From positions 1 to 64,000 of the forward strand of contig JAICQQ010000008.1 of the NCBI GenBank assembly GCA_025937785.1: a stretch of 64,000 nucleotides of DNA. Direction: 5' to 3'. This DNA is from Polyangiaceae bacterium. Its GTDB lineage: Bacteria; Myxococcota_A; Polyangia; Polyangiales; Polyangiaceae. The notes beneath the pieces are model-generated. The model did not search any database. It was given only the letters and a program-made list of their open reading frames with translations, and was not told the origin of the DNA. Below, piece by piece: positions 25,056 to 34,574 of this stretch (position 1 is its first letter; every line of letters begins with the position of its first letter). The position numbers were made by a program, and so were the translations under genes.

Positions 25056-27971
25056 TCAGTCCGCCCTCGCGCTGCCCGCCGCAGGGGAACTCTGCGGTGG
25101 TCGCCGGTGAGCTCGGATCGACTGATGCGCGAGCGCCGTCAGGATCAGGAGGGTCGCCCCCACCACCACCGCGAACACGCCGAGGTCGAAGAAGGTAGCG
25201 CTCGGTAGATGCGCCTCTCCTACGAGCGGCAGGGTGACGTGCGCCGTGTGGGTGGTGAGGAACGGGTAGCCGAGCGCGACCGCGCCCAGGCCCGTCACAG
25301 AAGCCAGCAGCAGCCCGACGGCGATCCAGAGCGGCGGGCGCAGCCGCGCGCGCCCCTCGACCCAGCGCGTCCCGGAGAAGATGTACTGGCTGAGGAAACC
25401 GATCGCGACGACCAGCCCGGCAACGAAACCACCACCCGGCTGGTTGTGCCCGCGAAAGAAGAAGTGCGCGGCCACGACGAACGAAAAGGGTAGCAGCAGT
25501 CGCGCGATCATCGACGGCACCATCATGTACCCGCCTGCCGCGGCGGCGGTCGCGCGCGGCTTCACGAGATCGGTGCTGACGTCGGGCGGCAACGAGGCCT
25601 GTTGCTGGGGCGGCGCGATACTCTCGGTCGGCGGCCGAAACCGGCGCAAGAGCGCGTACACGGTGAGGGCGACGGCGCCCAGCACGGTGATTTCGCCGAT
25701 GGTGTCGAGGGCACGAAAGTCGACGAGCATGACGTTGACGACATTGGAGCCGCCCCCCTCCGGCAGCGCGCGGCTGAGGAAAAACGGCGAAATGCTGTGG
25801 GGTGCGGGTCGGGTCAGCATCGCGTACGACAGCGTCGCCAGCCCGCCGCCGGCGGCCACGGCGAGGAGCAGGTCGCGTGCGCGCCTGGCCCTGTCGCCCA
25901 GCGTGACTCGTCTCGGAGCTTCTTCGTAGCGCATGGGGAGCCAACGCAGCCCCAACAGGAAGAGGATGGTGGTCACCACTTCCACCACGATCTGCGTCAA
26001 CGCCAGATCCGGTGCCGAGAACCACACGAAGGTGAGGCTGGTGACCAGGCCCGCGCCTCCCATCAACGTGATCGCCACCATCCGGTGAAACTTCGCCATC
26101 ACCGCCGCGCCGACGGCGCAGGCCATTCCAATGCACCAGAAGCTCAGGAACGCGTACGAGGCCGGTAGCCGCTGTCGATCGCCCCACTCGAGAGGGACAC
26201 CCCGCGCCGCGAAGAGACCGAGCACGAACGCGACCGCGACGATGGAGCTCATCTGTAGCTGTAAGGACCGCGCGCTGATGCGCCGGAGGATGCTTCGAGA
26301 GAAGCGCGTGAGCCCGATGAGCCCGCTCTCGAACCTGCGTCTGGTGTCGAACCGATCGATGAAAGGAGCCGTCTGGAGGCGCCCCAGGGCCTGCTGCCGT
26401 CGCAGCCAGAGGTAGCCTGCGATACCCCCTACGATGGCGACCAGGCTCATCACGAGCGGTGCGTTCACGCCGTGCCACACGGCAAGGTCGTAGTCCGGGA
26501 GCACTCCACCGACGACGGGACGGGCCGCCGCCGCGAGCGCAGGCCCTATCGCAAGCCCTGGAGCGACGCCGACGACCAAGCAAGCGAGCACCAAAAGCTC
26601 GACGGGCGTCCGCATCCAGCGCGGGGGCTCTTCCGGTTGCCGAGGCAGGTCGGTCGAAGGCGGGCCGAAGAAGATGTCGTAGCCGAAACGCAGCGAGTAG
26701 ACGACAGCGAAGATCGCAGCGACGGTCGCCAGCAGCGGCAGCCCCCGCTCCACCCAACGGTGCGAAGACAGAAATACCGTCTCGGCGAAGAACATCTCCT
26801 TCGACAGGAAGCCGTTGAGCAAGGGCACCCCGGCCATGGCGCCGCTCGCTACCAGCGCCAGCATGCCCGTGCGGGGCATGCTGCGCATCAGACCGTTCAG
26901 GCGGCGGATGTCACGCGTGCCGGTCTCATGATCGACGATACCCGCGGCCATGAACAACGACGCCTTGAAGGTCGCGTGATTCATGATGTGGAACACCCCG
27001 GCGACCGCTGCGAGCGCGCTGTTTAGACCGAACAGCAGCGTGATGAGACCGAGGTGACTCAGCGTCGAATAGGCAAGCACGCGCTTGAGATCGTTCTGGA
27101 ACATCGCGGTGTAAGCGCTGAACAACAGCGTCGTCACCCCGGCGCCGCTGACCAGCCAGAACCACGCCTCCGTCCCGGAAAGAACCGGCCAGAGCCGCGC
27201 GAGCAAGAAGACGCCTGCCTTCACCATGGTCGCCGAATGCAGGTACGCGGACACTGGAGTCGGTGCTGCCATTGCCTGGGGCAACCAGAAGTGAAACGGG
27301 AACTGCGCGCTCTTGGTGAACACTCCGAGCACGATGAGCACGAGCGCGAGCGGGTAGAGCGGATGACTTCGGACCAGGTCACCGGAGGCCAGCACCACGT
27401 CGAGGTCATGGCTGCCGACGATGTGTCCCAAAACGACGACCCCCCCGAGCAGCGACAGGCCGCCCGCCCCGGTCACGGCCAGCGCCATCCGCGCGGCCCG
27501 TTGCGCGTCGCTCCTGTGATGCCAGTAACCAATGAGCAAAAACGAAACCAGGCTCGTCAGCTCCCAGAAGATCACGAGCTGAATCAGATTCCCCGCGACG
27601 ACGACGCCGAGCATCGCCCCCATGAACGCGAGAAAGTACGCATAGAAGCGGGCGACCGGATCCTCGGGCGACATGTAGTAGCGGGCGTAGAGGCAAACCA
27701 GCGCGCCGATGCTGGTCACGAGTAGGGCGAACATCCACGCGAGGCCGTCGATGCGTATGACGAGCTCGAGCTGAAGGGACGGAACCCAAGACACTGTCTC
27801 GCGGATCGCGCCGCCCGCGCTCACACGCGGGAACAGGCTGACGACCCAGATCGCCAACACTGTCGCCACCGACCCCGCACAGCCCGCCAGCACGGTTCGT
27901 GCTCGCGTCGACAGCACTGCAGTGACCAGGCTGCCCACGAACGGCAACAGCAGCAGAACGACGAGCGACAT
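25056..27971 (-). CDS. mnhA: Na+/H+ antiporter subunits A and B fused
   Basis: 971 aa. NuoL/MnhA core (KSAQFPFHFWLPQAMAAPTPVSAYLHSATMVKAGVFLLARL). MnhB-type C-terminus (FFFRGHNQPGGGFVAGLVVAIGFLSQYI...FFDLGVFAVVVGATLLILTAL). Confidence 0.92.
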   Translation of the reverse strand: MSLVVLLLLPFVGSLVTAVLSTRARTVLAGCAGSVATVLAIWVVSLFPRVSAGGAIRETVSWVPSLQLELVIRIDGLAWMFALLVTSIGALVCLYARYYMSPEDPVARFYAYFLAFMGAMLGVVVAGNLIQLVIFWELTSLVSFLLIGYWHHRSDAQRAARMALAVTGAGGLSLLGGVVVLGHIVGSHDLDVVLASGDLVRSHPLYPLALVLIVLGVFTKSAQFPFHFWLPQAMAAPTPVSAYLHSATMVKAGVFLLARLWPVLSGTEAWFWLVSGAGVTTLLFSAYTAMFQNDLKRVLAYSTLSHLGLITLLFGLNSALAAVAGVFHIMNHATFKASLFMAAGIVDHETGTRDIRRLNGLMRSMPRTGMLALVASGAMAGVPLLNGFLSKEMFFAETVFLSSHRWVERGLPLLATVAAIFAVVYSLRFGYDIFFGPPSTDLPRQPEEPPRWMRTPVELLVLACLVVGVAPGLAIGPALAAAARPVVGGVLPDYDLAVWHGVNAPLVMSLVAIVGGIAGYLWLRRQQALGRLQTAPFIDRFDTRRRFESGLIGLTRFSRSILRRISARSLQLQMSSIVAVAFVLGLFAARGVPLEWGDRQRLPASYAFLSFWCIGMACAVGAAVMAKFHRMVAITLMGGAGLVTSLTFVWFSAPDLALTQIVVEVVTTILFLLGLRWLPMRYEEAPRRVTLGDRARRARDLLLAVAAGGGLATLSYAMLTRPAPHSISPFFLSRALPEGGGSNVVNVMLVDFRALDTIGEITVLGAVALTVYALLRRFRPPTESIAPPQQQASLPPDVSTDLVKPRATAAAAGGYMMVPSMIARLLLPFSFVVAAHFFFRGHNQPGGGFVAGLVVAIGFLSQYIFSGTRWVEGRARLRPPLWIAVGLLLASVTGLGAVALGYPFLTTHTAHVTLPLVGEAHLPSATFFDLGVFAVVVGATLLILTALAHQSIRAHRRPPQSSPAAGSARAD

Positions 27972-28061
27972 GCAGCGGCCACTCTAGACAGCCTCGGGGC
28001 ACAGCTCAAGCGTGCGCTCCGCGACGGGGAACGGTCGAAGGACGCTCAGCCTGTCAGTCCG

Positions 28062-29213
28062 TCAGTGGTGGAAAGCGCGAATATGCGTGTGGGCCATCGA
28101 AATGTCGTATTCGCGGCAGGCCTCGAGGATGTCCGCGTCACGAGTCGAACCGCCTGGTTGCGCAATGTACTTCACGCCATGGCGCTGGGCGTGATCGATG
28201 TTGTCGCGGAACGGGATGAACCCGTCCGACACCATGCACACCTCACTCACGCTCGCGAGGAACTCGCTCTTCTCTCGCTCCGTGAGCGCTTCGGCTGGCG
28301 TCTCCAGCGCATCCTGGAATGCGCTGGCTTCGTAGCGTGTGAGGTCCCCCTCGATGTAACGGATGCGCCAGTTGATGCGGTCCTGCTTCTTTAGACCGGC
28401 CTTGAAGCGCAGCCCCAGCACCTTGGGGTGACGTCCGAGCTGCCAGGTATCCGCTTTTTGACCAGCGAGCTTGGTGCAGTCGACGCGCGACTGCTGCCCG
28501 GCACCGATGCCGATCATCTGGCCACCCACGGCGTAGCCCACCGAGTTCGACTGAGTGTACTTCAGGGTCGTGTAGCCGAGTACCAAGTCACGCCGCGCCG
28601 CTTCGCTCAGCGACCCGACGACGACGTCATTCAGATCGTCGAGCGTGAACACCCGATTGTTGCGCGACTGGGTCAGCCGTACGCCGAAGATCTCGCGGGT
28701 CTCGCGCGCAGGCGGCATGAAACCGGGGTCCGCCTGCATCACGATGAACGCGCCCTGCTTTTTTGCAGCCAGCGTGGCGCGCGCGCTCGCGGAGTAGTCC
28801 GGCGCGATGATACCGTCTGAAACCACGCCTTTCAGGAACTCCGCCGTAGCGTCGTCCACGGGCTCTGAAAGCGCAACGAAGTCACCGAACGAGCTCTTCG
28901 GGTCAGCGCCACGGGCGCGCACGTAGGCGAGAGCCGCTGGGCTGAGCTTCGCGGGATCCACCTCGTACGCGCTGACGAGCTCCGCATCGAGCGGCACCGC
29001 AACCGCGGCACCCGCCGGCGACACGTGCTTGAAGCTGGCCGCCGCAGGCGTGTTCAACGCTTGACGCACCTCGCTCACGAGCTGCCAAGCATTGAGCGCG
29101 TCGAGCAGGTTGATGATCGAGGGCGTGCCGTTCAAGAGCGCGACCGGCGCTTCGCCGATGGGCTCGAGGCTGGCGAATGTTTGATGCGGGTTACAACCGT
29201 ATTTGAGCTGCAT
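28062..29213 (-). CDS. Stand-alone AICAR transformylase (phosphoribosylaminoimidazolecarboxamide formyltransferase), no IMP cyclohydrolase domain
   Basis: Begins directly at the PurH C-domain: MQLKYGCNPHQTFAS...SFKHVSPAGAAVA...LGYTTLKYTQSNSVGYAVGGQMIGIGAGQQSRVDC...QPGGSTRDADILEACREYDISMAHTHIRAFHH. Confidence 0.88.
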   Translation of the reverse strand: MQLKYGCNPHQTFASLEPIGEAPVALLNGTPSIINLLDALNAWQLVSEVRQALNTPAAASFKHVSPAGAAVAVPLDAELVSAYEVDPAKLSPAALAYVRARGADPKSSFGDFVALSEPVDDATAEFLKGVVSDGIIAPDYSASARATLAAKKQGAFIVMQADPGFMPPARETREIFGVRLTQSRNNRVFTLDDLNDVVVGSLSEAARRDLVLGYTTLKYTQSNSVGYAVGGQMIGIGAGQQSRVDCTKLAGQKADTWQLGRHPKVLGLRFKAGLKKQDRINWRIRYIEGDLTRYEASAFQDALETPAEALTEREKSEFLASVSEVCMVSDGFIPFRDNIDHAQRHGVKYIAQPGGSTRDADILEACREYDISMAHTHIRAFHH

Positions 29214-29292
29214 GACCGGAGCCTCATACACGCTCTCACCCGCGAGCGAAATGCGGAGCGAAAGCCAGCCGAATTTCGCCTCCGGGCCCGGG

Positions 29293-31779
29293 CTAGCGCT
29301 GCCCGTCCGGAGGTGTGGTCGCGCGCGTCTTCCAGATCTCGCTCGAATATCCCAAGATCGTGCGATCACTCGAGAATGGGCCCATTTTGGCCACATTCAA
29401 GATGGATTTTCGCGTCCAGGAATCGACGTCCCCGTAGGCCGTCAACACCGCGTCGTGGCAGCTCTTGTAGCTGAGAAAATCCGCCAAAATCAGGTAGTGA
29501 TCCCCGTTCAATAGGCTGTTCACGATCGGCTGGAAGCGATCGGTCAGCTCAGGCAGGAAGAAACCTGCGCGGATGGCGTCCACGGCTTCGCGCACGGGTC
29601 GCTCGGAGTGATAGATGTACTGCGGGTCGTAGCCCGCCGCGCGCGTGGCGAGCACTTGTTCCGTGGTGAGCCCGAACAGGAAGAAGTTCTCGGCGCCGAC
29701 CGCTTCGCGAATTTCGACGTTGGCACCGTCGAGGGTACCGATGGTCAGGGCCCCGTTCAGCGCAAACTTCATGTTCCCGGTCCCGGAGGCCTCCATGCCC
29801 GCGGTCGAGATCTGTTCGGAGACTTCGGTCGCCGGCATGATGAGCTCGGCCCACGTCACATTGTAGTTGGGCACGAACACCACCTGCAGCTTGTCACGCA
29901 CCGCAGGATCCGAATTCACGACCCGCGCGACCGTGTTGATCAGGTGAATGACACGCTTGGCGGCTTCGTACCCGGGCGCCGCCTTGCCTGCGAACAAGAA
30001 CGTGCGCGGCGTCACCTTCCGGCCGGGGTCTTGGCGGTAGGTAAGGTAGAGCGAGACGACGTGCAGGATGTTCAGAAGCTGCCGCTTGTACTCGTGGAGC
30101 CGCTTCACCTGCGAATCCAGGATGAACTCCGGGTTCAGCTCGATGCCGTGCTGGCGAGCCAACTCGGCGGCCAAGCGCTGCTTGTTACGCTGCTTGATGG
30201 CGCGAAAATCGCGCTGAAACTGTGGATCAGTAGCGTAGGGGATGAGCCCCTCGAGGTCGTCCAGGCGGCGCACCCAGCCCGAGCCAATCTTGTCGCTGAT
30301 GAGCGCCGCGAGCTCGGGATTGCATTTCAAGAGCCAGCGGCGCGGCGTGACCCCGTTCGTCTGGTTGGTGAACTTGCCGGGCTCGAAATCGTTGAAGTCC
30401 TTGAACAGCATATCGCGCAGCAAGCGGGAATGCAGCGCCGAGACGCCGTTGACTTTGCCGCTGCCCATCACCGCGAGGTTACCCATGCGAACGGCCTTCT
30501 CGTCTTCTTCGCCGATCACGCTCATCCGACGGATACGCGCTTCGTCGCCTGGGAAGCTGGCGCGCACCTGCTCGAGGTATAGGTGATTGATCTGATAGAT
30601 GATCTGCAAGTGACGAGGCAGCACTCGCTCGAGCAACCAGACCGGCCACTTCTCGAGAGCTTCGGGCATCAGCGTGTGGTTGGTGTAGTTGATCGAACCG
30701 CGCACGATCTCCCAGGCCTTGCCCCAGCCGTAACCGTACTGATCGCACAAAAGCCGCATCAACTCGGCCACGGCCAACGCCGGGTGCGTATCGTTCAGCT
30801 GGAACGCGATTTTGTCTGGAATCGAGTCGAGGCTCTCGAACAACTCCAAGTGGCGTCGTAGCGCATCCTGAAGCGTCGCCGACACCAGGAAGTACTGCTG
30901 CTTCAGCCGCAGCTCTTTGCCCTGCACCAAGTGGTCGTTCGGGTACAGCACGCGCGTGATGTTCTCGACCGAGCTCTGCCGCTCGACGGCTTTCTGGTAG
31001 TCGCCGGCGTTGAAGTAGTGGATGTCGAAGTCGCGCGTAGCCTTGGCTCCCCACAAACGCAGCGTGTTCACCTGATCGTTGCCGTAGCCCGGGAGCGGGT
31101 AGTCGTAGGCCATCGCCCGCACGGGCACGGTGTCCACCCACTCGTGCACGGGGCGACCGCTCGAGTCGGTGTACTGAATGACGCGGCCGCCGAAGTGGAT
31201 GTCGTAAATGCGCTCGGGGCGGCCCACTTCCCACGGCGTACCGAACTGCAACCAGAGATCGGGGTTCTCGTGTTGCTCGCCGCCGATGATATCCTGGCGG
31301 AAGATGCCGTAGTCGTAGCGCATGCCGTAGCCCATCGCCGGAATCCCCAGCGTCGCCATCGAGTCCATGAAGCACGCGGCGAGCCGGCCCAAACCGCCGT
31401 TGCCGAGTCCGGGGTCACGCTCTTCGGCGAGCACCTCTTCGATGTCGATGCCGAGCTCGCTGAGCGCTTGCGCGGCTTCCCGGTAGACGCCCAGGCTGTG
31501 CAAGCTGTCCGACATCAAGCGACCGAGCAGATACTCGAGGGACAGGTAGTAGACGTGCTTGGGCTTGGTCTGGATACGTTCTTGCCACGTGCGCGTCCAG
31601 CGATCGAACAGGCGGTCGCGCGTCGTGCGAGCCAGGCTGTAGAACTTGTCGAGTTTGGTAGCGACCTTCGGGTGTTTGCCCTGGGTATGTTGAACGTGGT
31701 GAACGAAGCTGTCTCGAAAGGCGTCCTTGTCGAGGCTGAGTTCTGAGACCGGGATGCTTAGCTGCTGGAGTGGAGGCAC
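29293..31779 (-). CDS. glgP: Glycogen/starch/alpha-glucan phosphorylase
   Basis: YYLSLEYLLGRLMSDSL, LGNGGLGRLAACFMDSMAT, NDTHPALAVAELMRLL, and PLP site region EASGTGNMKFALNGALTIGTLDGANVEI. Confidence 0.97.
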   Translation of the reverse strand: MPPLQQLSIPVSELSLDKDAFRDSFVHHVQHTQGKHPKVATKLDKFYSLARTTRDRLFDRWTRTWQERIQTKPKHVYYLSLEYLLGRLMSDSLHSLGVYREAAQALSELGIDIEEVLAEERDPGLGNGGLGRLAACFMDSMATLGIPAMGYGMRYDYGIFRQDIIGGEQHENPDLWLQFGTPWEVGRPERIYDIHFGGRVIQYTDSSGRPVHEWVDTVPVRAMAYDYPLPGYGNDQVNTLRLWGAKATRDFDIHYFNAGDYQKAVERQSSVENITRVLYPNDHLVQGKELRLKQQYFLVSATLQDALRRHLELFESLDSIPDKIAFQLNDTHPALAVAELMRLLCDQYGYGWGKAWEIVRGSINYTNHTLMPEALEKWPVWLLERVLPRHLQIIYQINHLYLEQVRASFPGDEARIRRMSVIGEEDEKAVRMGNLAVMGSGKVNGVSALHSRLLRDMLFKDFNDFEPGKFTNQTNGVTPRRWLLKCNPELAALISDKIGSGWVRRLDDLEGLIPYATDPQFQRDFRAIKQRNKQRLAAELARQHGIELNPEFILDSQVKRLHEYKRQLLNILHVVSLYLTYRQDPGRKVTPRTFLFAGKAAPGYEAAKRVIHLINTVARVVNSDPAVRDKLQVVFVPNYNVTWAELIMPATEVSEQISTAGMEASGTGNMKFALNGALTIGTLDGANVEIREAVGAENFFLFGLTTEQVLATRAAGYDPQYIYHSERPVREAVDAIRAGFFLPELTDRFQPIVNSLLNGDHYLILADFLSYKSCHDAVLTAYGDVDSWTRKSILNVAKMGPFSSDRTILGYSSEIWKTRATTPPDGQR

Positions 31780-32001
31780 GCGGCGAGTCTAATACCAATG
31801 GCGCCGGCTTCGGCAGCGGTCGCGCGGGATTTTTCGGATCGATGGAAGCTTTTCGACGGCCCCTCCGGCCCCCCTGCCAAGTCCTCGTAGAATTTAATCA
31901 TTTGGAAACCTTGCCGGCATGATTTCGGCACGAGCAGTTGCAGTGCGCTGCACCCATCGTCTACGCTGCGGGCCTTCAACAACACAGGAGGAGGTTCCGT
32001 C

Positions 32002-33276
32002 ATGACGGAGACGCGTTCTATTGGTTTCGTGGTTCGCGAGCGGTTGCTCGCCGCTACGCTTGGTATCTGCTGGGTGGTCGGGTGTGCGCCCGCCGAGCCC
32101 CCGGCACCGCCACCTTCGGCACCACCTCCACCCGCTCCAATCGCTGCGCCCACCCCCGCGGAGGAGCAAGCCCCAGCACCCGTCGCCGAAGCGCCGCAGC
32201 TGCCGCCGCCGGTGATCGTCAAGGACGTGGGCCTGAAGACCCCTGAATCCGTGTTGTACGTGGCTGACGAGGATGTGTACTTGGTGAGCAACGTCAACGG
32301 ACCGCCAGGAGCCGCGGACGGCAACGGCTTCATCTCGAAGGTCTCTCCCGAGGGCACCGTGCTCGAGCTGAAATGGATTGACGGCACCAAACAGGGCACG
32401 AAGCTGGACGCGCCCAAGGGCATGGCGATCGCCGGGAACGTGCTCTACGTCGCCGACATCAAATGGGTGCGGCTCTTCGATCGTAAGACCGGCAAATCAC
32501 TGGGCAACGTCGGCGTCGGGGGGGCCACGTTCCTGAACGACGTGAGTCCCAACGCCAACGGCAAAGGCGTGTGGATCTCCGACAGCGGCCTGAAGTTCGG
32601 CGATAATGGCGCCGAGCCCACCAATAGCGACGGCGTGTTCGTCGTCACCAACATGCAAGCCAAGGCCGTCAAGAAGGACAAGGGCATGGGTTGGCCCAAC
32701 GGGCTGTTGGCTGACGAAAACGGCACCTGGGTCATCAACTACGGGAACAACGAGCTCTACTACCTCACGAAGGACGGCAAGAAAGAGCAGGCGCAGAACC
32801 TGCCCAAAGGCTCGCTCGACGGCATCGTCAAAGCTCAGGACGGCTCCGTCTTGGTGTCCAGCTGGGAGGCGAAGGCGATCTATCAGGGCAAGCCCGGCGC
32901 CGAGTTCAAAGAAGTGGTGAGCGGCGTCGAATCGCCGGCAGACATCGGCTACGACTCGAAGCGCAACCGTGTGCTCGTGCCGCTTTTCATGAAGGACGAG
33001 CTGCAGTTCCACAGCCTGCCGGGAGGCGTGGCTGCCGCGCCGACGCCCGCCCCCGTCACGACGCCGCCTGCCGCGCCCGGCGCCGCTCCGCACGCCCCCA
33101 CCCCGGTGATGCAAGACAAACCAGCATCACCCGCCGCCATGCCGGCGCCGCAAAGCAAAGGGCCGACACCGGCACCCGCGACGCCGGGCGCCAAACCAGC
33201 GCCGCAGAGCAAAGGGGTGATGCCACCGGTGCCGCCAGCGACACCGGCACCCGCCCCCGCGCCGGCGAAGCCGTAG
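32002..33276 (+). CDS. Lipoprotein with SMP-30/NHL-like beta-propeller and Pro/Ala-rich C-terminal tail
   Basis: Lipobox-like GICWVVGCAP. Propeller segments LYVADEDVYLVSNVNG, LDAPKGMAIAGNVLYVADIKWVRLFDRKTGK and GMGWPNGLLADENGTWVINYG. Tail PAPQSKGPTPAPATPGAKPAPQSKG. Confidence 0.7.
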   Translation: MTETRSIGFVVRERLLAATLGICWVVGCAPAEPPAPPPSAPPPPAPIAAPTPAEEQAPAPVAEAPQLPPPVIVKDVGLKTPESVLYVADEDVYLVSNVNGPPGAADGNGFISKVSPEGTVLELKWIDGTKQGTKLDAPKGMAIAGNVLYVADIKWVRLFDRKTGKSLGNVGVGGATFLNDVSPNANGKGVWISDSGLKFGDNGAEPTNSDGVFVVTNMQAKAVKKDKGMGWPNGLLADENGTWVINYGNNELYYLTKDGKKEQAQNLPKGSLDGIVKAQDGSVLVSSWEAKAIYQGKPGAEFKEVVSGVESPADIGYDSKRNRVLVPLFMKDELQFHSLPGGVAAAPTPAPVTTPPAAPGAAPHAPTPVMQDKPASPAAMPAPQSKGPTPAPATPGAKPAPQSKGVMPPVPPATPAPAPAPAKP

Positions 33277-33347
33277 GGCACGTCCACGCCGGGGTCGGTA
33301 CCGCCGGCCCCGGTCCGTGTTGCTGCTCTCGGATCCGGTGGCAGCCC

Positions 33348-34094
33348 TCAGAACTGGGCTTGCCAGAGCGCCCACAGCACTAGCACGACGGCGCTCACGG
33401 CGATCGGCCGTAGCGCCCCCCCCCAGCGCGCGGGGCGAACGGGGCCGAGCTCGTGCCCCAGCAAGGCCGTCACGAGCCCGAATTCGTGCTCCGTGAACGC
33501 GACCCGCGGCAAGATCAAGAGCTCCGACTCTGTCACGATCACGACCAGGGCTTCTGGGGTCGGGTAGTAGGCACGGAGCTCCTGCCAGCGGTGCCGCGAC
33601 GTGCTGGGCTCGCGATATCCTCCGCAAAATCCGCGATCGACCACCAGCTCTTCGGGCGAAACGCTGACGCGCACGAGTCCGCCGGGCCCTTCCAGATCGG
33701 CGCGCTGCTCGCGCAACGACAGCCAAGGCAGCAAGCGCTCCACGACGTGGTAGAGGCCGAGCAGGTGCAGCAGCCCCGTCGGCCACCCGAAGAAGCCCGA
33801 CACGAACCCACCCAGCACACACGCTGCGGCGCACGGAACAGCGAGTCGCGTGCCCAGCCGGCGTTCGGGGGCGAAGCTTCGCGCGTCGGCCCAGTCTCGC
33901 AGAGACGGGTGGACCCAGCGTACGACGGGCCACGCGGGCAAGCTGAGGGGCAGCGAGAGCCCCGGCCCGGGCGCGTCCACCACGCTCGAGACGGCGTCGG
34001 CGTTGCTCGGGGACAGCGCCACGCTGCGCGAGCCCTCTGGACCCGAGTCCGGGTTGTGTGGCCCAACGCCATCTGAAACACTGTCGTCATGCAC
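33348..34094 (-). CDS. Hypothetical membrane protein (start uncertain; may begin downstream of 34094)
   Basis: Long ORF with hydrophobic segments (RLAVPCAAACVLGGFVSGFFGWPTGLLHLLGLYHVV; LRPIAVSAVVLVLWALWQAQF). No recognised domain. Confidence 0.5.
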   Translation of the reverse strand: MHDDSVSDGVGPHNPDSGPEGSRSVALSPSNADAVSSVVDAPGPGLSLPLSLPAWPVVRWVHPSLRDWADARSFAPERRLGTRLAVPCAAACVLGGFVSGFFGWPTGLLHLLGLYHVVERLLPWLSLREQRADLEGPGGLVRVSVSPEELVVDRGFCGGYREPSTSRHRWQELRAYYPTPEALVVIVTESELLILPRVAFTEHEFGLVTALLGHELGPVRPARWGGALRPIAVSAVVLVLWALWQAQF

Positions 34095-34562
34095 TGGGTG
34101 TTTGCTTACGGTTCCAACATGGACCTCGAGGATCTCGGTCTCTGGCTGACGAAGCGCAATTTACCACCTGCCAGAATTGTGCAAGCCCAGGCGGCGAAAC
34201 TCGTCGGGTATCGGCTGGTTTGGAACCATTTTTCCAAAACGCGCGGCGGCGGAGTGGCCAACATCGAACCAGCGGACAGCGACCTGCCGGGCGTTGCGTT
34301 ATGCGTCGATCACCCCACGTTGTCGGCGCTGGACCGCAAGGAGGGCTATCCGAGCCGTTATGGCCGCGCGCTCTCCGAGGCCGTGCTCGGCACGGGCACG
34401 CGTATCCAAGCGTGGGCCTATCGGGTCCAGGCAGAACATTGGCTCGACGGAATCGTGCACCCTTCGCGGCACTACAAGGGCATCTTGGTCCGCGGGGCAA
34501 CGCGCTTCGGGCTTCCGCCTGAGTACATCAGCCACCTGAACGCGCTGGAGACGTGCGATTGA
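34089..34562 (+). CDS. Gamma-glutamylcyclotransferase-like (AIG2/GGCT fold) protein
   Basis: MHWVFAYGSNMDLEDLGLWL...GYRLVWNHFSKTRGGGVANIEPADSDLPGVALCV...LDRKEGYPSRY. Confidence 0.8.
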   Translation: MHWVFAYGSNMDLEDLGLWLTKRNLPPARIVQAQAAKLVGYRLVWNHFSKTRGGGVANIEPADSDLPGVALCVDHPTLSALDRKEGYPSRYGRALSEAVLGTGTRIQAWAYRVQAEHWLDGIVHPSRHYKGILVRGATRFGLPPEYISHLNALETCD

Positions 34563-34574
34563 CTCGCGCGAGCC

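Noticed and set aside
24715-26757. N-terminal two-thirds of the 1227-aa ORF 23074..26757
   Set aside because: Arg-rich out-of-frame reading of mnhC and mnhA. Real MnhD begins at the GTG at 24714.
29214-29292. Missing IMP cyclohydrolase half of PurH lost by frameshift
   Set aside because: Only ~80 bp lie between the AICARFT start and the glgP stop, so the domain is not encoded here in any frame
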